Shown here: piece after piece, positions 17,799 to 25,888 of the stretch | How the letters are laid out: each line of letters opens with the position of its first letter | Numbering within the stretch: the stretch's first letter is position 1 | DNA from: JAWKJY01 sp041393535 | GTDB lineage: Bacteria > Actinomycetota > Thermoleophilia > Gaiellales > Gaiellaceae | DNA: 64,000 nt | Direction: 5' to 3' | NCBI GenBank assembly: GCA_041393535.1 | Contig: JAWKJY010000010.1 | Location: 62,001 to 126,000, forward strand | Position numbers and translations under genes: made by a program | The notes under the pieces: generated by a model | Seen by the model: only the letters and a program-made list of their open reading frames with translations | What the model was told of the DNA's origin: nothing | Databases searched by the model: none

Positions 17799-18274
17799 CC
17801 GTCCTGCTCGAGCACCTCGACCGGCAGATCCTCTCGTCGCAGCGGCTGCTCCAGAGCGTGCTCGCCCAGAGCGACGCGATCCGCCGCCAGGACGTCGAGG
17901 CCCTGCTCGCCCGCATCGGCGACATCCAGACCGAGATGGCGAACCGCGCCCAGCTCGAGCGCGAGCGCGACCTCCTGCTGACCGACGCCGCCCGCCGGAT
18001 GGGCGTGGCGCCCGAGACGCTCGACCTCGAGCAGATCCTCGCCACCGTGCCGCCGTCCGAGGCCGAGCGGGCCCGCGCCAAGAGTGCCGAGCTCCGCGGC
18101 CTGATCACCGAGATCGGGCGCGTGCACGGGCAGAACCGCATCCTGATCCGGCAGGAGCTCCAGTTCCTCGACCACCTCCTCCGGGTGATGTCCGGCTCGC
18201 CGCAGGGCGCCTACTCGCGCCTCGGCTTCGATCCGGCGCCGCCCGTGGTCACGACCGTCGACGCGAGGGCCTGA
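17795..18274 (+). CDS. flgN: FlgN-type export chaperone for hook-filament junction proteins
   Basis: A 159-residue helical protein starting at a GTG that overlaps the previous stop. It has a FlgN-like arrangement: LLEHLDRQILSSQRLLQSVLAQSDAIRRQDVEALLARIGDIQTEMANRAQLERERDLLL (long amphipathic helices), then RAKSAELRGLITEIGRVHGQNRILIRQELQFLDHLL. It sits immediately before flgK and flgL, whose products it should chaperone, which supports the assignment. Confidence 0.85.
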   Translation: MTVLLEHLDRQILSSQRLLQSVLAQSDAIRRQDVEALLARIGDIQTEMANRAQLERERDLLLTDAARRMGVAPETLDLEQILATVPPSEAERARAKSAELRGLITEIGRVHGQNRILIRQELQFLDHLLRVMSGSPQGAYSRLGFDPAPPVVTTVDARA

Positions 18275-18276
18275 CG

Positions 18277-19629
18277 ATGCCGATCTCGACCTTCATGGGG
18301 CTCCAGACGACGCTTCGCGGCATCCTCGCCCAGCAGCGCGCCCTGGACGTCACCTCGCACAACATCTCGAACGCGAACACCGTCGGCTACACGCGCCAGG
18401 AAGCGCAGATGGCGGCGACGGAGTCGTTCACGTACCCGTCGGTCTCGCGCCCGCCGCAGGCCGGCCAGCTCGGCACGGGCGTCGACATCACCGGCTACCG
18501 CCGGATCCGCGACCAGTTCGCGGACATCCAGTTCCGGGCCCAGACGATGCTCAAGGGCAACTGGGAGTCCGTGTCGAAGGGCCTCGAGCAGGTCGAGCTC
18601 GCGCTCAACGAGCCGTCCGACAACGGCATCAACGCCCTGCTCGGCCGCTACTGGAACGCCTGGCAGGACGTCGCGAACGCGCCGGAGAACGTCGCCACGC
18701 GGCAGGCCCTCGCCCAGGCGGCGTCGAGCCTCGCGCAGGGCTTCCAGAGCGCGCGCAGCCAGCTCGACACGATCGTCGCGCAGACGGGGCAGAACGTGAC
18801 GCTCACGCTCGACGACGTGAACGCGCTCGGCGCGCAGATCGCGACCCTGAACGACCAGATCGCCCGGGCCCGCATCGTCGGCGACCAGCCGAACGACCTG
18901 CTCGACAAGCGCGACCAGCTGATCGACCAGCTCGCGACCTTCGGCAACGTGACGCTCACCGTCGGCGCGAACGACGTGGTCGACGTGGCGGTCGGGGGCG
19001 CGGCGCTCGTGACGGGAAACGTCGCGGCCACGATCGCCGAGCCCGACCTGACCTCCCTCACCTCCGGGAAGCTCGCCGGGCTGATCCAGCTTCGGGACAC
19101 CACGCTGCCGGGCTACGTCACGCAGCTCGACACGATCGCGTCGACGCTGATCACGGCCACGAACGCGCAGCACGCGCTCGGCTTCGACCTGACCGGCGCC
19201 GCCGGCGGGGCCTTCTTCACCGGCGCCGACTCGTCGACGATCGCCGTCTCGGCGGCGATCCTCGCCTCCCCCGCCCTGATCGCGGCCTCGTCGAACGGGC
19301 AGCCCGGCAACGCGGCCAACGCGCTCGCGCTCGCCGGCATCCGCCAGACGCCGCTGATCGCCGGCGCGACGATCGACACCGCCTACTCGCAGCTCGTGAC
19401 GAAGCTCGGCTCGGACGCCCAGGACGCGCGCCGCCAGGTGGAGAACACGACGATCCTCGCCGACGCGATCGAGGGCCGCCGCCAGTCGGTCTCCGGCGTC
19501 TCGCTCGACGAGGAGATGGTGAACATCGTGAAGTTCCAGCGCGCCTACCAGGCCTCCTCGCGGGCCATGAACGCGATGGACGAGATGATCGAGCTCCTGA
19601 TCACGCGCACCGGGAGGGTCGGCCTGTGA
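18277..19629 (+). CDS. flgK: Flagellar hook-associated protein 1 (FlgK)
   Basis: A 450-residue junction protein between hook and filament, shorter than the 547 of E. coli because the variable middle domains are reduced. N-terminal GLQTTLRGILAQQRALDVTSHNISNANTVGYTRQEA is the FlgK signature. The centre has ALLGRYWNAWQDVANAPENVATRQAL. The C-terminus SGVSLDEEMVNIVKFQRAYQASSRAMNAMDEMIELLI is also typical. Starts three bases after flgN and overlaps flgL by four bases. Confidence 0.95.
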   Translation: MPISTFMGLQTTLRGILAQQRALDVTSHNISNANTVGYTRQEAQMAATESFTYPSVSRPPQAGQLGTGVDITGYRRIRDQFADIQFRAQTMLKGNWESVSKGLEQVELALNEPSDNGINALLGRYWNAWQDVANAPENVATRQALAQAASSLAQGFQSARSQLDTIVAQTGQNVTLTLDDVNALGAQIATLNDQIARARIVGDQPNDLLDKRDQLIDQLATFGNVTLTVGANDVVDVAVGGAALVTGNVAATIAEPDLTSLTSGKLAGLIQLRDTTLPGYVTQLDTIASTLITATNAQHALGFDLTGAAGGAFFTGADSSTIAVSAAILASPALIAASSNGQPGNAANALALAGIRQTPLIAGATIDTAYSQLVTKLGSDAQDARRQVENTTILADAIEGRRQSVSGVSLDEEMVNIVKFQRAYQASSRAMNAMDEMIELLITRTGRVGL

Positions 19630-20519
19630 GCACCCGCATCACCAACTCGATGATGACCCGGACGCTGCTCTACGACCTGCAGTCGGTCACGGAGCGGCTC
19701 GCCCGCACGCAGGAGAAGCTGTCCTCGGGCAAGGAGCTGACGCGTCCCTCGGACGACCCGTTCAAGACGAGCCGCGCGCTCCAGTTCCGCAGCGAGCTCT
19801 CGATCAATCGCCAGTACCAGCGCAACGCGAAGGAGGCCTCCTCCTGGTCGGACGCGACCGACACGGCGCTCGCGCAGATCACCGAGTTCGGCCGCCGCGC
19901 GCGCGACCTGATCGTCCAGGGCGCGAGCGACTCGGTCGGCCAGAACGCCCGCGACTCGATCGCGCAGGAGCTGACGCAGATCGTCGACTCGATCAAGACG
20001 CAGGCGAACACGCAGTACGCGGGCCGCTACGTCTTCTCCGGCTCGGCGACGCTCACGCGCCCGTACGCGCTCGGCCCGTCCGACGCGTACGCCGGCAACG
20101 CCGAGGTCGTCAAGGTCGAGGTCGGGCCCGGCGTCCAGGTCGACCTGAACACGGTCGGGCAGAGCGTCATCGGCGACGGCGCCGGCGGGCTCCTGCGGAC
20201 GATCCGAGACGCGATCGCCGACCTGCAGGCGGGCAACGGCGCCGACCTGCAGACCGTCGACCTGTCGGCGATGGACACGGCGCTCGACACGATCACGAAC
20301 GCGCGCGCCATCGTCGGCGCCCGCCAGAACCGGCTCGAGAGCGCGGTCAACCGCCTCACCGAGATCGAGGAGTCGACGTCGAGGCTGCTCTCGGAGACCG
20401 AGGACGCCGACATGGCCGAGACCCTCGTCCACTTCTCGATGCAGCAGGCCGTCTACCAGTCGGCGCTCAAGTCGGGCGCCCAGATCATCCAGCCCTCGCT
20501 GATCGACTTCCTCAACTAG
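19626..20519 (+). CDS. flgL: Flagellar hook-associated protein 3 (FlgL)
   Basis: A 297-residue flagellin-like junction protein starting at GTG 19626 within the flgK stop (GTGA). N-terminal RITNSMMTRTLLYDLQSVTERLARTQEKLSSGKELTRPSDDPF matches the FlgL motif ending in PSDDP. C-terminal ADMAETLVHFSMQQAVYQSALKSGAQIIQPSLIDFL is the D0 helix. Ends 22 bases before fliW. Confidence 0.95.
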   Translation: MSTRITNSMMTRTLLYDLQSVTERLARTQEKLSSGKELTRPSDDPFKTSRALQFRSELSINRQYQRNAKEASSWSDATDTALAQITEFGRRARDLIVQGASDSVGQNARDSIAQELTQIVDSIKTQANTQYAGRYVFSGSATLTRPYALGPSDAYAGNAEVVKVEVGPGVQVDLNTVGQSVIGDGAGGLLRTIRDAIADLQAGNGADLQTVDLSAMDTALDTITNARAIVGARQNRLESAVNRLTEIEESTSRLLSETEDADMAETLVHFSMQQAVYQSALKSGAQIIQPSLIDFLN

Positions 20520-20541
20520 CCCGTTCAAGGAGGAACAGCAC

Positions 20542-21024
20542 ATGCAGATGGAGAGCACGCGCTTCGGGACGATCGACGTCGAGGACGACGCCGTGCTGTC
20601 GTTCCCCGACGGGCTGATCGGCCTGCCCGGGTCGCGGTACGCGCTGCTCGCGCACACGGAGGCCTCGCCGTTCTGGTGGCTCCACTCGGTCGACCACGCC
20701 GACATCGCCGTCCCCGTCACCAAGCCGTGGCTGTTCTTCCGCGACTACGAGGTGAAGGTGTCGGACGACGACGCGCGGAAGCTCGACCTGGACGAGCCGG
20801 GCGCCGCCGAGATCCTGTGCGTCGTCCGCGCGGCCGAGGAGCTCGAGGATTTCACGGTCAACCTCGTCGCCCCGATCGTGCTCAACGCGGCGGCGCGCGT
20901 CGGCCGCCAGGTGATCAACGAGATCGCGGGCTACGACGTCCGCCAGCCGCTCTTCGCCGAGGTCGACCTGACCGGCGTCGAGGCCCACGAGCCGGCCGTG
21001 CCCGTCGCGGCGCGCGCGGTCTAG
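20542..21024 (+). CDS. fliW: Flagellar assembly factor FliW
   Basis: A 160-residue protein that binds both flagellin and CsrA, relieving CsrA repression when flagellin is not accumulating in the cell. Family marks: TRFGTIDVEDDAVLSFPDGLIGLPG near the start, FWWLHSVDHADIAVPVTKPWLFFRDYEV, and NLVAPIVLNAAARVGRQVI near the end. A good ribosome site (AAGGAGGA) lies ten bases upstream of ATG 20542. It precedes csrA by two bases, the standard order of this switch. Confidence 0.96.
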   Translation: MQMESTRFGTIDVEDDAVLSFPDGLIGLPGSRYALLAHTEASPFWWLHSVDHADIAVPVTKPWLFFRDYEVKVSDDDARKLDLDEPGAAEILCVVRAAEELEDFTVNLVAPIVLNAAARVGRQVINEIAGYDVRQPLFAEVDLTGVEAHEPAVPVAARAV

Positions 21025-21026
21025 GC

Positions 21027-21278
21027 ATGGGGATGCTGGTCATCACCCGCAAGGCGGGCGAGCGGATCTGCCTCGGCGACGACGTGACGATCACCGTCCT
21101 CGACGTCGTCGGCTCCACCGTCCGCCTCGGCATCGAGGCACCGGCCGAGATCCCCGTCTACCGGGCCGAGATCTGGGCCGCCGTCAAGGAAGAGAACCGG
21201 GCCGCGGCCCAGGCGAGCATCCGGGACCTCCCCGGCGCCAAGGCGCACGGCCGGCCGAAGGCCAGGGTCGCCCCCTAG
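21027..21278 (+). CDS. csrA: Translational regulator CsrA
   Basis: An 83-residue (or 81 if ATG 21033 is used) RNA-binding dimer. MLVITRKAGERICLGDDVTITVLDVVGSTVRLGIEAPAEIPVYRAEIW is the canonical CsrA fold. The RNA-contact residues at the N-terminus (LVITRKAGE) and the segment containing VRLGIEAPxxIPVxR are intact. A slightly long tail (AHGRPKARVAP) follows. In the FliW-CsrA system it blocks flagellin translation, and the flagellin gene starts 39 bases downstream. Confidence 0.97.
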   Translation: MGMLVITRKAGERICLGDDVTITVLDVVGSTVRLGIEAPAEIPVYRAEIWAAVKEENRAAAQASIRDLPGAKAHGRPKARVAP

Positions 21279-21317
21279 GCACGGACGCAGAGAGAACCAT
21301 CTCCTAAGGAAGGGACA
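21279..21317 (+). promoter_or_regulatory. Flagellin 1 leader with GGA motifs (possible CsrA site)
   Basis: The leader holds GGA triplets at 21283-21285, 21308-21310 and 21313-21315, the last two inside the ribosome-binding stretch AAGGAAGGGAC before ATG 21318. CsrA binds GGA in loops, and placement over the ribosome site fits translational repression. I see no strong hairpin here, unlike the flagellin 2 leader, and no sigma-28-like box nearby, so this gene may be read from the upstream operon. Confidence 0.4.
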
Positions 21318-22139
21318 ATGTCGCTCAGGATCCAGAACAACATCGAGGCGTTCAACGCCCACCGGCAGCTCGAGGGCACGAGCATGAAGATGTCGAAGTC
21401 CATGGAGCGCCTGGCGTCCGGCTTCCGGATCAACCGGGCAGCTGACGACGCGGCCGGACTCGCCATCTCTGAGAAGCTGCGCGCTCAGATCGGGGGCCTC
21501 GCGCAGGCCCAGCGGAACTCCCTCGACGCGGTCTCGCTCGTGCAGACGGCGGAGGGCGCGCTGCAGGAAGTGCACGCGATGCTCGGGCGCATCCGCGACC
21601 TGGCCGTCCAGTACAACAACGGCTCGCTGTCGGCGACCGACAAGGCGGCGATCACGGCCGAGGTCGCGCAGCTCTGCGCGCAGATCTCCTCGATCGGCGC
21701 GGACACGAAGTTCAACGGCATCGCGCTCCTCACCGGCGCCGCCGTGATCACCTTCCAGGTCGGCCACGAGGACGGCCAGACGCTCGCGACGAACGCGATC
21801 TCGCTCTTCGGCTCGGGCGCGACCTTCAAGGTCGACTCGGCGATCTTCACCTGGTCGGGCTCGACGGTCTCGATCTCGCAGGTCGACACGGCGATCCAGA
21901 ACGTGTCCCAGGTGCGGGCCGAGTTCGGCGCGATCCAGAACCGGCTCCAGTACACGCTCAACTCGCTCTCGACCTACCAGGAGAACCTGATGGCCTCCGA
22001 GAGCCGGATCCGCGACGTCGACATGGCGTCGGAGATGGTGCAGTTCACGAAGCTCCAGATCCTCTCGCAGGCGGGCACGTCGATGCTCTCGCAGGCGAAC
22101 TCGGCGCCGCAGTCGGTGCTGAGCCTGCTGCAGCGGTAG
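21318..22139 (+). CDS. fliC: Flagellin (copy 1)
   Basis: A 273-residue filament protein consisting essentially of the conserved D0/D1 helices without a large variable domain. LRIQNNIEAFNAHRQLEGTSMKMSKSMERLASGFRINRAADDAAGLAISEKLRAQIGGL at the N-terminus and ASESRIRDVDMASEMVQFTKLQILSQAGTSMLSQANSAPQSVLSLL at the C-terminus are textbook flagellin. About 80 percent identical by eye to copy 2 on the opposite strand. Last gene of the flgF-flagellin run, followed by a strong terminator. Confidence 0.97.
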   Translation: MSLRIQNNIEAFNAHRQLEGTSMKMSKSMERLASGFRINRAADDAAGLAISEKLRAQIGGLAQAQRNSLDAVSLVQTAEGALQEVHAMLGRIRDLAVQYNNGSLSATDKAAITAEVAQLCAQISSIGADTKFNGIALLTGAAVITFQVGHEDGQTLATNAISLFGSGATFKVDSAIFTWSGSTVSISQVDTAIQNVSQVRAEFGAIQNRLQYTLNSLSTYQENLMASESRIRDVDMASEMVQFTKLQILSQAGTSMLSQANSAPQSVLSLLQR

Positions 22140-22206
22140 GGAGCCTTGCTCCGGGGCCCTGGACCAGCCCCGACGTCACGGGACCCCATCCCCGTGGACT
22201 GGTGGA

Positions 22207-22230
22207 CGGGCCGGCGCGAGCCGGCCCGTT
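22207..22230 (+). terminator. Terminator after flagellin 1
   Basis: ACGGGCCGGC, loop GCGA, GCCGGCCCGT: a perfect 10-base-pair stem followed by TCGCGTTC. About 43 bases including the right flank match the terminator after flagellin 2, so the terminator was copied together with the gene. Confidence 0.75.
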
Positions 22231-22251
22231 CGCGTTCCCGGGAGCGGCCCG

Positions 22252-22962
22252 CTAGGGGACGACGGTCACGCGCAGCGCGCCGAGCGGGCCGAGGTCGACC
22301 TCCCAGGCGCCCGGCTCGAGCACGAGCGGGTCGCAGAGCGTCCCCGTGGCCACGAGCGCGCGGCCGCCGCACGCCTCGAGCCAGCCGTCGGGCAGCCAGC
22401 GCAGCGACGCCTCGGCGGCCTCGAGGTCGCCCTCCCCCGTCCACAGCGTCTCGCCGTCGCGGCGGACCGCCGCCGGGACGCGACCGCGCGCCGCCACCGG
22501 CTCGCCGAAGACCGCGTGGGCGTGCATGCCGAAGTCGGCCACGGCCTCGGCGAGCGTCACCGTCCAGGACGGGCGCAGGCGCGCGTCGACGAGCTCGATG
22601 CACGCGCACGGCGTCGCGACCCCGTCCTCGACGAGGAAGCCGAGCTCCGGCTCGAGGCGCGGCGCGACCAGATGGCGCAGGGACAGCTCGCCGCCGTCCG
22701 CGAGCGCCGTGGTGTCGAAGAGCGGCGCCGGGAACGGCCGATCGGTGCCGAACCGGGCCTGGACGGCCTCGCTCGTCGCACCGAGCTTCCAGCCGACCTG
22801 GCGCCCGCCGGCCGCGCGCGTCGCGTCGGCCAGCGCCGCGGCGACGCGCTCCGCGTCCGCCTGGCCGAGCGCGCCAGCCGCGACGGTCCCCTCCGGCACG
22901 GGGCGCGCGGACGCGCGAGCCTGCCAGAGGGCGAGGGCGAGCGGGTCGTCGAGCGCAGCCAC
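22252..22962 (-). CDS. FAH-superfamily 2-keto-4-pentenoate hydratase-like protein
   Basis: A 236-residue protein with the MhpD-like layout: short N-terminal helix region (LALWQARASARPVP), then VGWKLGATSEAVQARFGTDRPFPAPLFD (family GxKxGxT motif), RLEPELGFLVEDGV (metal-binding E-x-E region, read here as EPELGF), and a final VATGTLCDPLVLEPGAWEVDLGPLGALRVTV. Enzymes of this family hydrate or decarboxylate keto acids in aromatic breakdown. No other catabolic gene lies near, so the substrate is unknown. It is inserted between flagellar genes and converges on flagellin 1. Confidence 0.83.
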   Translation of the reverse strand: MAALDDPLALALWQARASARPVPEGTVAAGALGQADAERVAAALADATRAAGGRQVGWKLGATSEAVQARFGTDRPFPAPLFDTTALADGGELSLRHLVAPRLEPELGFLVEDGVATPCACIELVDARLRPSWTVTLAEAVADFGMHAHAVFGEPVAARGRVPAAVRRDGETLWTGEGDLEAAEASLRWLPDGWLEACGGRALVATGTLCDPLVLEPGAWEVDLGPLGALRVTVVP

Positions 22963-23008
22963 GCCCGAACGCTAGACGATCGCGCCCGCCGGAGCGGAGG
23001 CCGCGACC

Positions 23009-23944
23009 CTAGCCGCGCTCGACGCGGTCGCGCCCGTTCTGCTTGGCGCGGTAGAGCGCGCCGTCGGCGACCGCGAGGAGGGCGTTCGGCCCGTCCATCG
23101 TCTCGCCGTCCCAGGTCGCGATGCCGAGGCTCGCGGTGACCGTCAGGTCGAGCCAGCCCTGGCTCCCGAGCGCGTCCTCGACCCGGATCGGCGTCGCGCT
23201 CAGGGTCGTGCGGATCCGCTCGGCGATCGCCGCCGCCCCGTCGATGTCCGTCTCGGGAAGCAGCACGAGGAACTCCTCGCCGCCGTAGCGGACGACCACG
23301 TCCGACACGCGGCCGACCGTGCGCAGGCGCTGGGCGGCCTCGCGGAGCACCGCATCGCCGGCGGCGTGGCCGTAGGTGTCGTTGATCTTCTTGAAGTGGT
23401 CGAGGTCGACCATGATGCAGGCGAGCGGCCGGTTGTGGCGGCGCGCCAGCGACACGGCCTCGGCCGCGCGCGAGTAGAGCTGGCTGCGGTTCAGCAGGCC
23501 CGTCAGCGCGTCCGTCGAGGCCTCCGCGGCGAGCATGTCGCGGGCAGCCTTCGTGCGCAACGCCGCGCGCACCCGCGCCGTCAGCTCCTGCGCGTCGAAC
23601 GGCTTGACGACGTAGTCGACCGCGCCCGCGTCGAGGCCCTGGACGCGCGCCGAGCTGTGCCCGTGCGCGGTCAGGAAGATCACCGGCGGCGCGTCCGGGA
23701 CGCTCGTGACGAGCTGCTCGCACACCTCGTACCCGTTCAGGACCGGCATCGAGACGTCGAGCAGGACGAGGTCGGGCTCGGTCTCGCGCGCCATCCTCAG
23801 CGCCTCCCCGCCGTGCGGCGCGGTGACGACCTCGTAGCCCGCCTTGCGGAGCACGAAGGCCAGGAGGCCGAGGATGTCCGGATCGTCGTCGGCGACGAGG
23901 ATGCGGGTCTTCGCGCCGGGCTCGACAGCGTGTGCGGTCGCCAT
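23009..23944 (-). CDS. Response regulator-diguanylate cyclase (PleD-like)
   Basis: A 311-residue protein with a receiver domain at 14-128 (VADDDPDILG, LVLLDVSMPVLNGYEV, KPFDAQE) and a GGDEF domain at 140-308: DALTGLLNRSQL, IMVDLDHFKKINDTYGHAAGDAVL and the active site RYGGEEFLVLLPETD. The GGEEF loop is intact, so c-di-GMP synthesis is expected. The RxxD product-inhibition site is not seen upstream of GGEEF (TVGRVSD instead). It opposes the HD-GYP pair at 10-13 kb and would control the PilZ proteins. Confidence 0.94.
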   Translation of the reverse strand: MATAHAVEPGAKTRILVADDDPDILGLLAFVLRKAGYEVVTAPHGGEALRMARETEPDLVLLDVSMPVLNGYEVCEQLVTSVPDAPPVIFLTAHGHSSARVQGLDAGAVDYVVKPFDAQELTARVRAALRTKAARDMLAAEASTDALTGLLNRSQLYSRAAEAVSLARRHNRPLACIMVDLDHFKKINDTYGHAAGDAVLREAAQRLRTVGRVSDVVVRYGGEEFLVLLPETDIDGAAAIAERIRTTLSATPIRVEDALGSQGWLDLTVTASLGIATWDGETMDGPNALLAVADGALYRAKQNGRDRVERG

Positions 23945-24006
23945 TGCCCTCCTATGATCGGCCGGAGGCGTCGCTCGGTTGAGGGGCAGATGGTGCGAAC
24001 GGACGC

Positions 24007-24033
24007 TGGATTCCGGCCCGCGCCTGCCGATCA
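24007..24033 (+). promoter_or_regulatory. Possible sigma-28-like promoter of the CHAP hydrolase
   Basis: TGGATTCC, 11 bases, GCCGATCA (-10 at 24026-24033). The -10 box is good. The -35 differs from TCAA but is almost the same as the one before the MCP-cobalamin gene (TGGATTCG). The transcript would start almost at the first codon, implying a leaderless message or a downstream start such as ATG 24061. Confidence 0.5.
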
Positions 24034-24039
24034 GTCGGG

Positions 24040-24843
24040 GTGATGTCCGTCTCCGACGTCATGGGCCGCGTGTCCGCGCTCAACGCGCTCGTGCTGCAGG
24101 CGTGGAGCCCCATGGCCGCGGACGGGACGACGAGCGACCCGTCCGGCGACGCCGCTGCCTTCCCCTCGACGCTCTCGTCGCTGCTGGGCGACGGCTCCGA
24201 GACGGGTGGCCTGGCGACGCTCCAGACCATCCTGGGCGCGCAGCCGGGCGGCCTCGCGGGCCTCTCCACGCTGCTCCAGCCGGGCGCGTCGACGAGCGGC
24301 CTCGCCGGCGTCCTCGACGCGATCCGCGTCGCGGCGCCGAACAGCGTGCTCGCGGCCCTGCTCGCCCCCGTCGGCGGCACCACCGCGGTCCCGACCACCG
24401 CCCCGGCCGGGACGCCCGGCCAGCGGATGCTGGCCATCGCCCAGGCGGAGGTCGGCCAGGCCGAGCAGCCGCCCGGGTCGAACGACAGCCCGCGGATCGA
24501 GGAGTACCGCACGGCCACCGTCGGCTCGTACCGCGGCGCGCCCTGGTGCGCGTACTTCGTCTCGTGGGCGGCCCGCCAGGCCGGCCTGCCGATCGGCGAG
24601 GGCGGCAGCGGCGAGGGCGCGGTCGAGGGGATCGAGAAGTGGGCCGCGCAGACCGGCCGCCTCCTCCCCGCCGGCACGACGCCCCAGCCCGGCGACATCA
24701 TCCTCTTCGGCGGCCGCCACGTCGGCATCGTCGAGTCCGTGAACCCCGACGGCTCGCTCACGACCGTCGAGGGCAACCACGCGAGCGCGGTCTCCCGCGT
24801 CCAGCGGTCGCCGTCCGAGGCGACCGGCTACGTCAGGCTCTAG
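24040..24843 (+). CDS. CHAP-domain cell-wall hydrolase
   Basis: 267 residues. No classical signal peptide: the N-terminal 120 residues are Ala/Gly/Ser/Thr-rich and low in complexity (LATLQTILGAQPGGLAGLSTLLQPG), resembling an export-substrate or linker region. The CHAP domain at 130-265 has APWCAYFVSWAARQAG (catalytic Cys), GGRHVGIVESV (His) and VEGNH (Asn/Glu). CHAP enzymes are amidases or endopeptidases of peptidoglycan. With a flagellar-type promoter and a flagellar setting, it may open the wall for the rod, replacing the muramidase half of FlgJ. Export through the flagellar apparatus is inference. Confidence 0.82.
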   Translation: MMSVSDVMGRVSALNALVLQAWSPMAADGTTSDPSGDAAAFPSTLSSLLGDGSETGGLATLQTILGAQPGGLAGLSTLLQPGASTSGLAGVLDAIRVAAPNSVLAALLAPVGGTTAVPTTAPAGTPGQRMLAIAQAEVGQAEQPPGSNDSPRIEEYRTATVGSYRGAPWCAYFVSWAARQAGLPIGEGGSGEGAVEGIEKWAAQTGRLLPAGTTPQPGDIILFGGRHVGIVESVNPDGSLTTVEGNHASAVSRVQRSPSEATGYVRL

Positions 24844-24862
24844 CGCCGCTTCGCGGCGCTCC
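24844..24862 (+). terminator. Hairpin just after the CHAP gene
   Basis: GCGCCGCTTCGCGGCGC begins directly after the TAG at 24841-24843 and can fold with a 7-base-pair stem. There is no T-run, as is usual in such GC-rich genomes. The dispersed repeat starts 13 bases later. Confidence 0.5.
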
Positions 24863-24873
24863 GAGCCTTCTCG

Positions 24874-24954
24874 CGGGGGAGAAGCTCGCGCTTCTCCCCC
24901 ACGGGCCCCCTCATCGCGCCAGGCCACTGCCCCTCGGGCCTCCTCCTGGCGTCG
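24874..24954 (+). repeat. Dispersed intergenic repeat, copy 1
   Basis: Unit of about 80 bases: a hairpin GGGGGAGAAGC-TCGC-GCTTCTCCCCC, then ACGGGCCCCCTCATC, then GCGCCAGG with a distant CCTGGCG that can form a second stem. Close copies lie at 44374-44453 (same orientation) and 49408-49485 (inverted). All three are between genes. Confidence 0.7.
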
Positions 24955-25050
24955 CGCGTCGGCGGTAGCTCCGAGTTCGTGGTCGTCGCAGGGGAGGGAA
25001 CCTCCCCTGCTCGGCGCGGGCGGCTCGGCTGGAAGCCGGATACCGATCCC

Positions 25051-25785
25051 TCACGGCCCCGGCTCCCCCGGCGGCGTCCGCAGGCAGGGCACGAAGCGCT
25101 CCCCCTCCTCGGCGAGGCACGGGCCGGGACGGACGTAGAGGAGGCCCTCGCTTCCCGACCAGACTGCGCTCGACGGGGCGATCCCGGCGAGCACCTGGAC
25201 GTCGACGGTCGTGTCCACGTCGGAGCAGCACGGCCGTCGGAGCACGGGGAGGACGGCGCCCGGCTCCAGCGCGTCGCGCTCGCCGTCCGAGAGCTCGACC
25301 GGGAAGAGCTGACGCTCGCCGACGAGCAGCGGCTGGCGCAGGCACCGCCAGTACGCCGCGGCCTCCTGCTCCGCTCCTATGAGGCAGAGGCGGGGTGCGA
25401 CGTAGGCTCGATCGAGATGCGGCGCGAGGTCGTCGGTGACGAACACCGCTACCGGATCAAGACCCGCGATCGGGACGATGTCGACCGCGGTGGCGACATC
25501 CGGGTTGCAGGTCCAATACCGTCCCGTCCCGATCGACTCGCCGCGGAGGACCTCGAAGTCGAGGCCTCCCGCCTGCCCGTACTCGAGGCCGCCGAACGCG
25601 ACCACGCCCGGGCAGATGCCCGGCTCGACGCCCTCGCCGCCGACATCCGGCGACGGGAAGCGGCCGACGACCGGCTCGGCCGGCCGCTCCCCGCCGGCGC
25701 ACCCTGCGAGGGCGGCGACCGCGGCGAGCGCCGCCACGATGGCACGCCACGCCGTCGGCCGTGTCCGCCGTGCGGCTCCTGGCAT
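25051..25785 (-). CDS. Predicted lipoprotein, unknown function
   Basis: A 244-residue protein with basic N-terminus, hydrophobic helix AIVAALAAVAALAGC and a lipobox LAGC, predicting lipid attachment at Cys29 and location on the outer face of the membrane. The mature part has at least six further Cys residues (GICPGV, WTCNPD, RLCLIG, WRCLRQ, PCCSDV, GPCLAE), suggesting disulfides. No family recognised. It lies between the CHAP gene and flagellin 2. Confidence 0.7.
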   Translation of the reverse strand: MPGAARRTRPTAWRAIVAALAAVAALAGCAGGERPAEPVVGRFPSPDVGGEGVEPGICPGVVAFGGLEYGQAGGLDFEVLRGESIGTGRYWTCNPDVATAVDIVPIAGLDPVAVFVTDDLAPHLDRAYVAPRLCLIGAEQEAAAYWRCLRQPLLVGERQLFPVELSDGERDALEPGAVLPVLRRPCCSDVDTTVDVQVLAGIAPSSAVWSGSEGLLYVRPGPCLAEEGERFVPCLRTPPGEPGP

Positions 25786-25811
25786 GCGCGTCAGCGTACC
25801 GCCCCCGGGAA

Positions 25812-25844
25812 CGCGAACGGGCCGGCTGGGCCGGCCCGTTCGCG
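25812..25844. terminator. Terminator between flagellin 2 and the lipoprotein gene
   Basis: CGCGAACGGGCCGG (25812-25825), five-base loop, CCGGCCCGTTCGCG (25831-25844): a perfect 14-base-pair stem. On the minus strand it ends flagellin 2. Its sequence and flank match the flagellin 1 terminator. Confidence 0.78.
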
Positions 25845-25888
25845 TGCTTCCCTGGAGGGGGGCGCCGGGTGGCGCCCAGTCGCCCCCG

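Noticed and set aside
21100..21317. A sigma-28-like promoter directly before flagellin 1
   Set aside because: GCCGAGAT and TCAAGGAA occur inside csrA but not with the 15-base spacing, so I do not call a promoter there.
24040..24160. A Sec signal peptide on the CHAP hydrolase
   Set aside because: The first 60 residues have no basic start followed by a long hydrophobic run; the region is Ser/Thr/Gly-rich.
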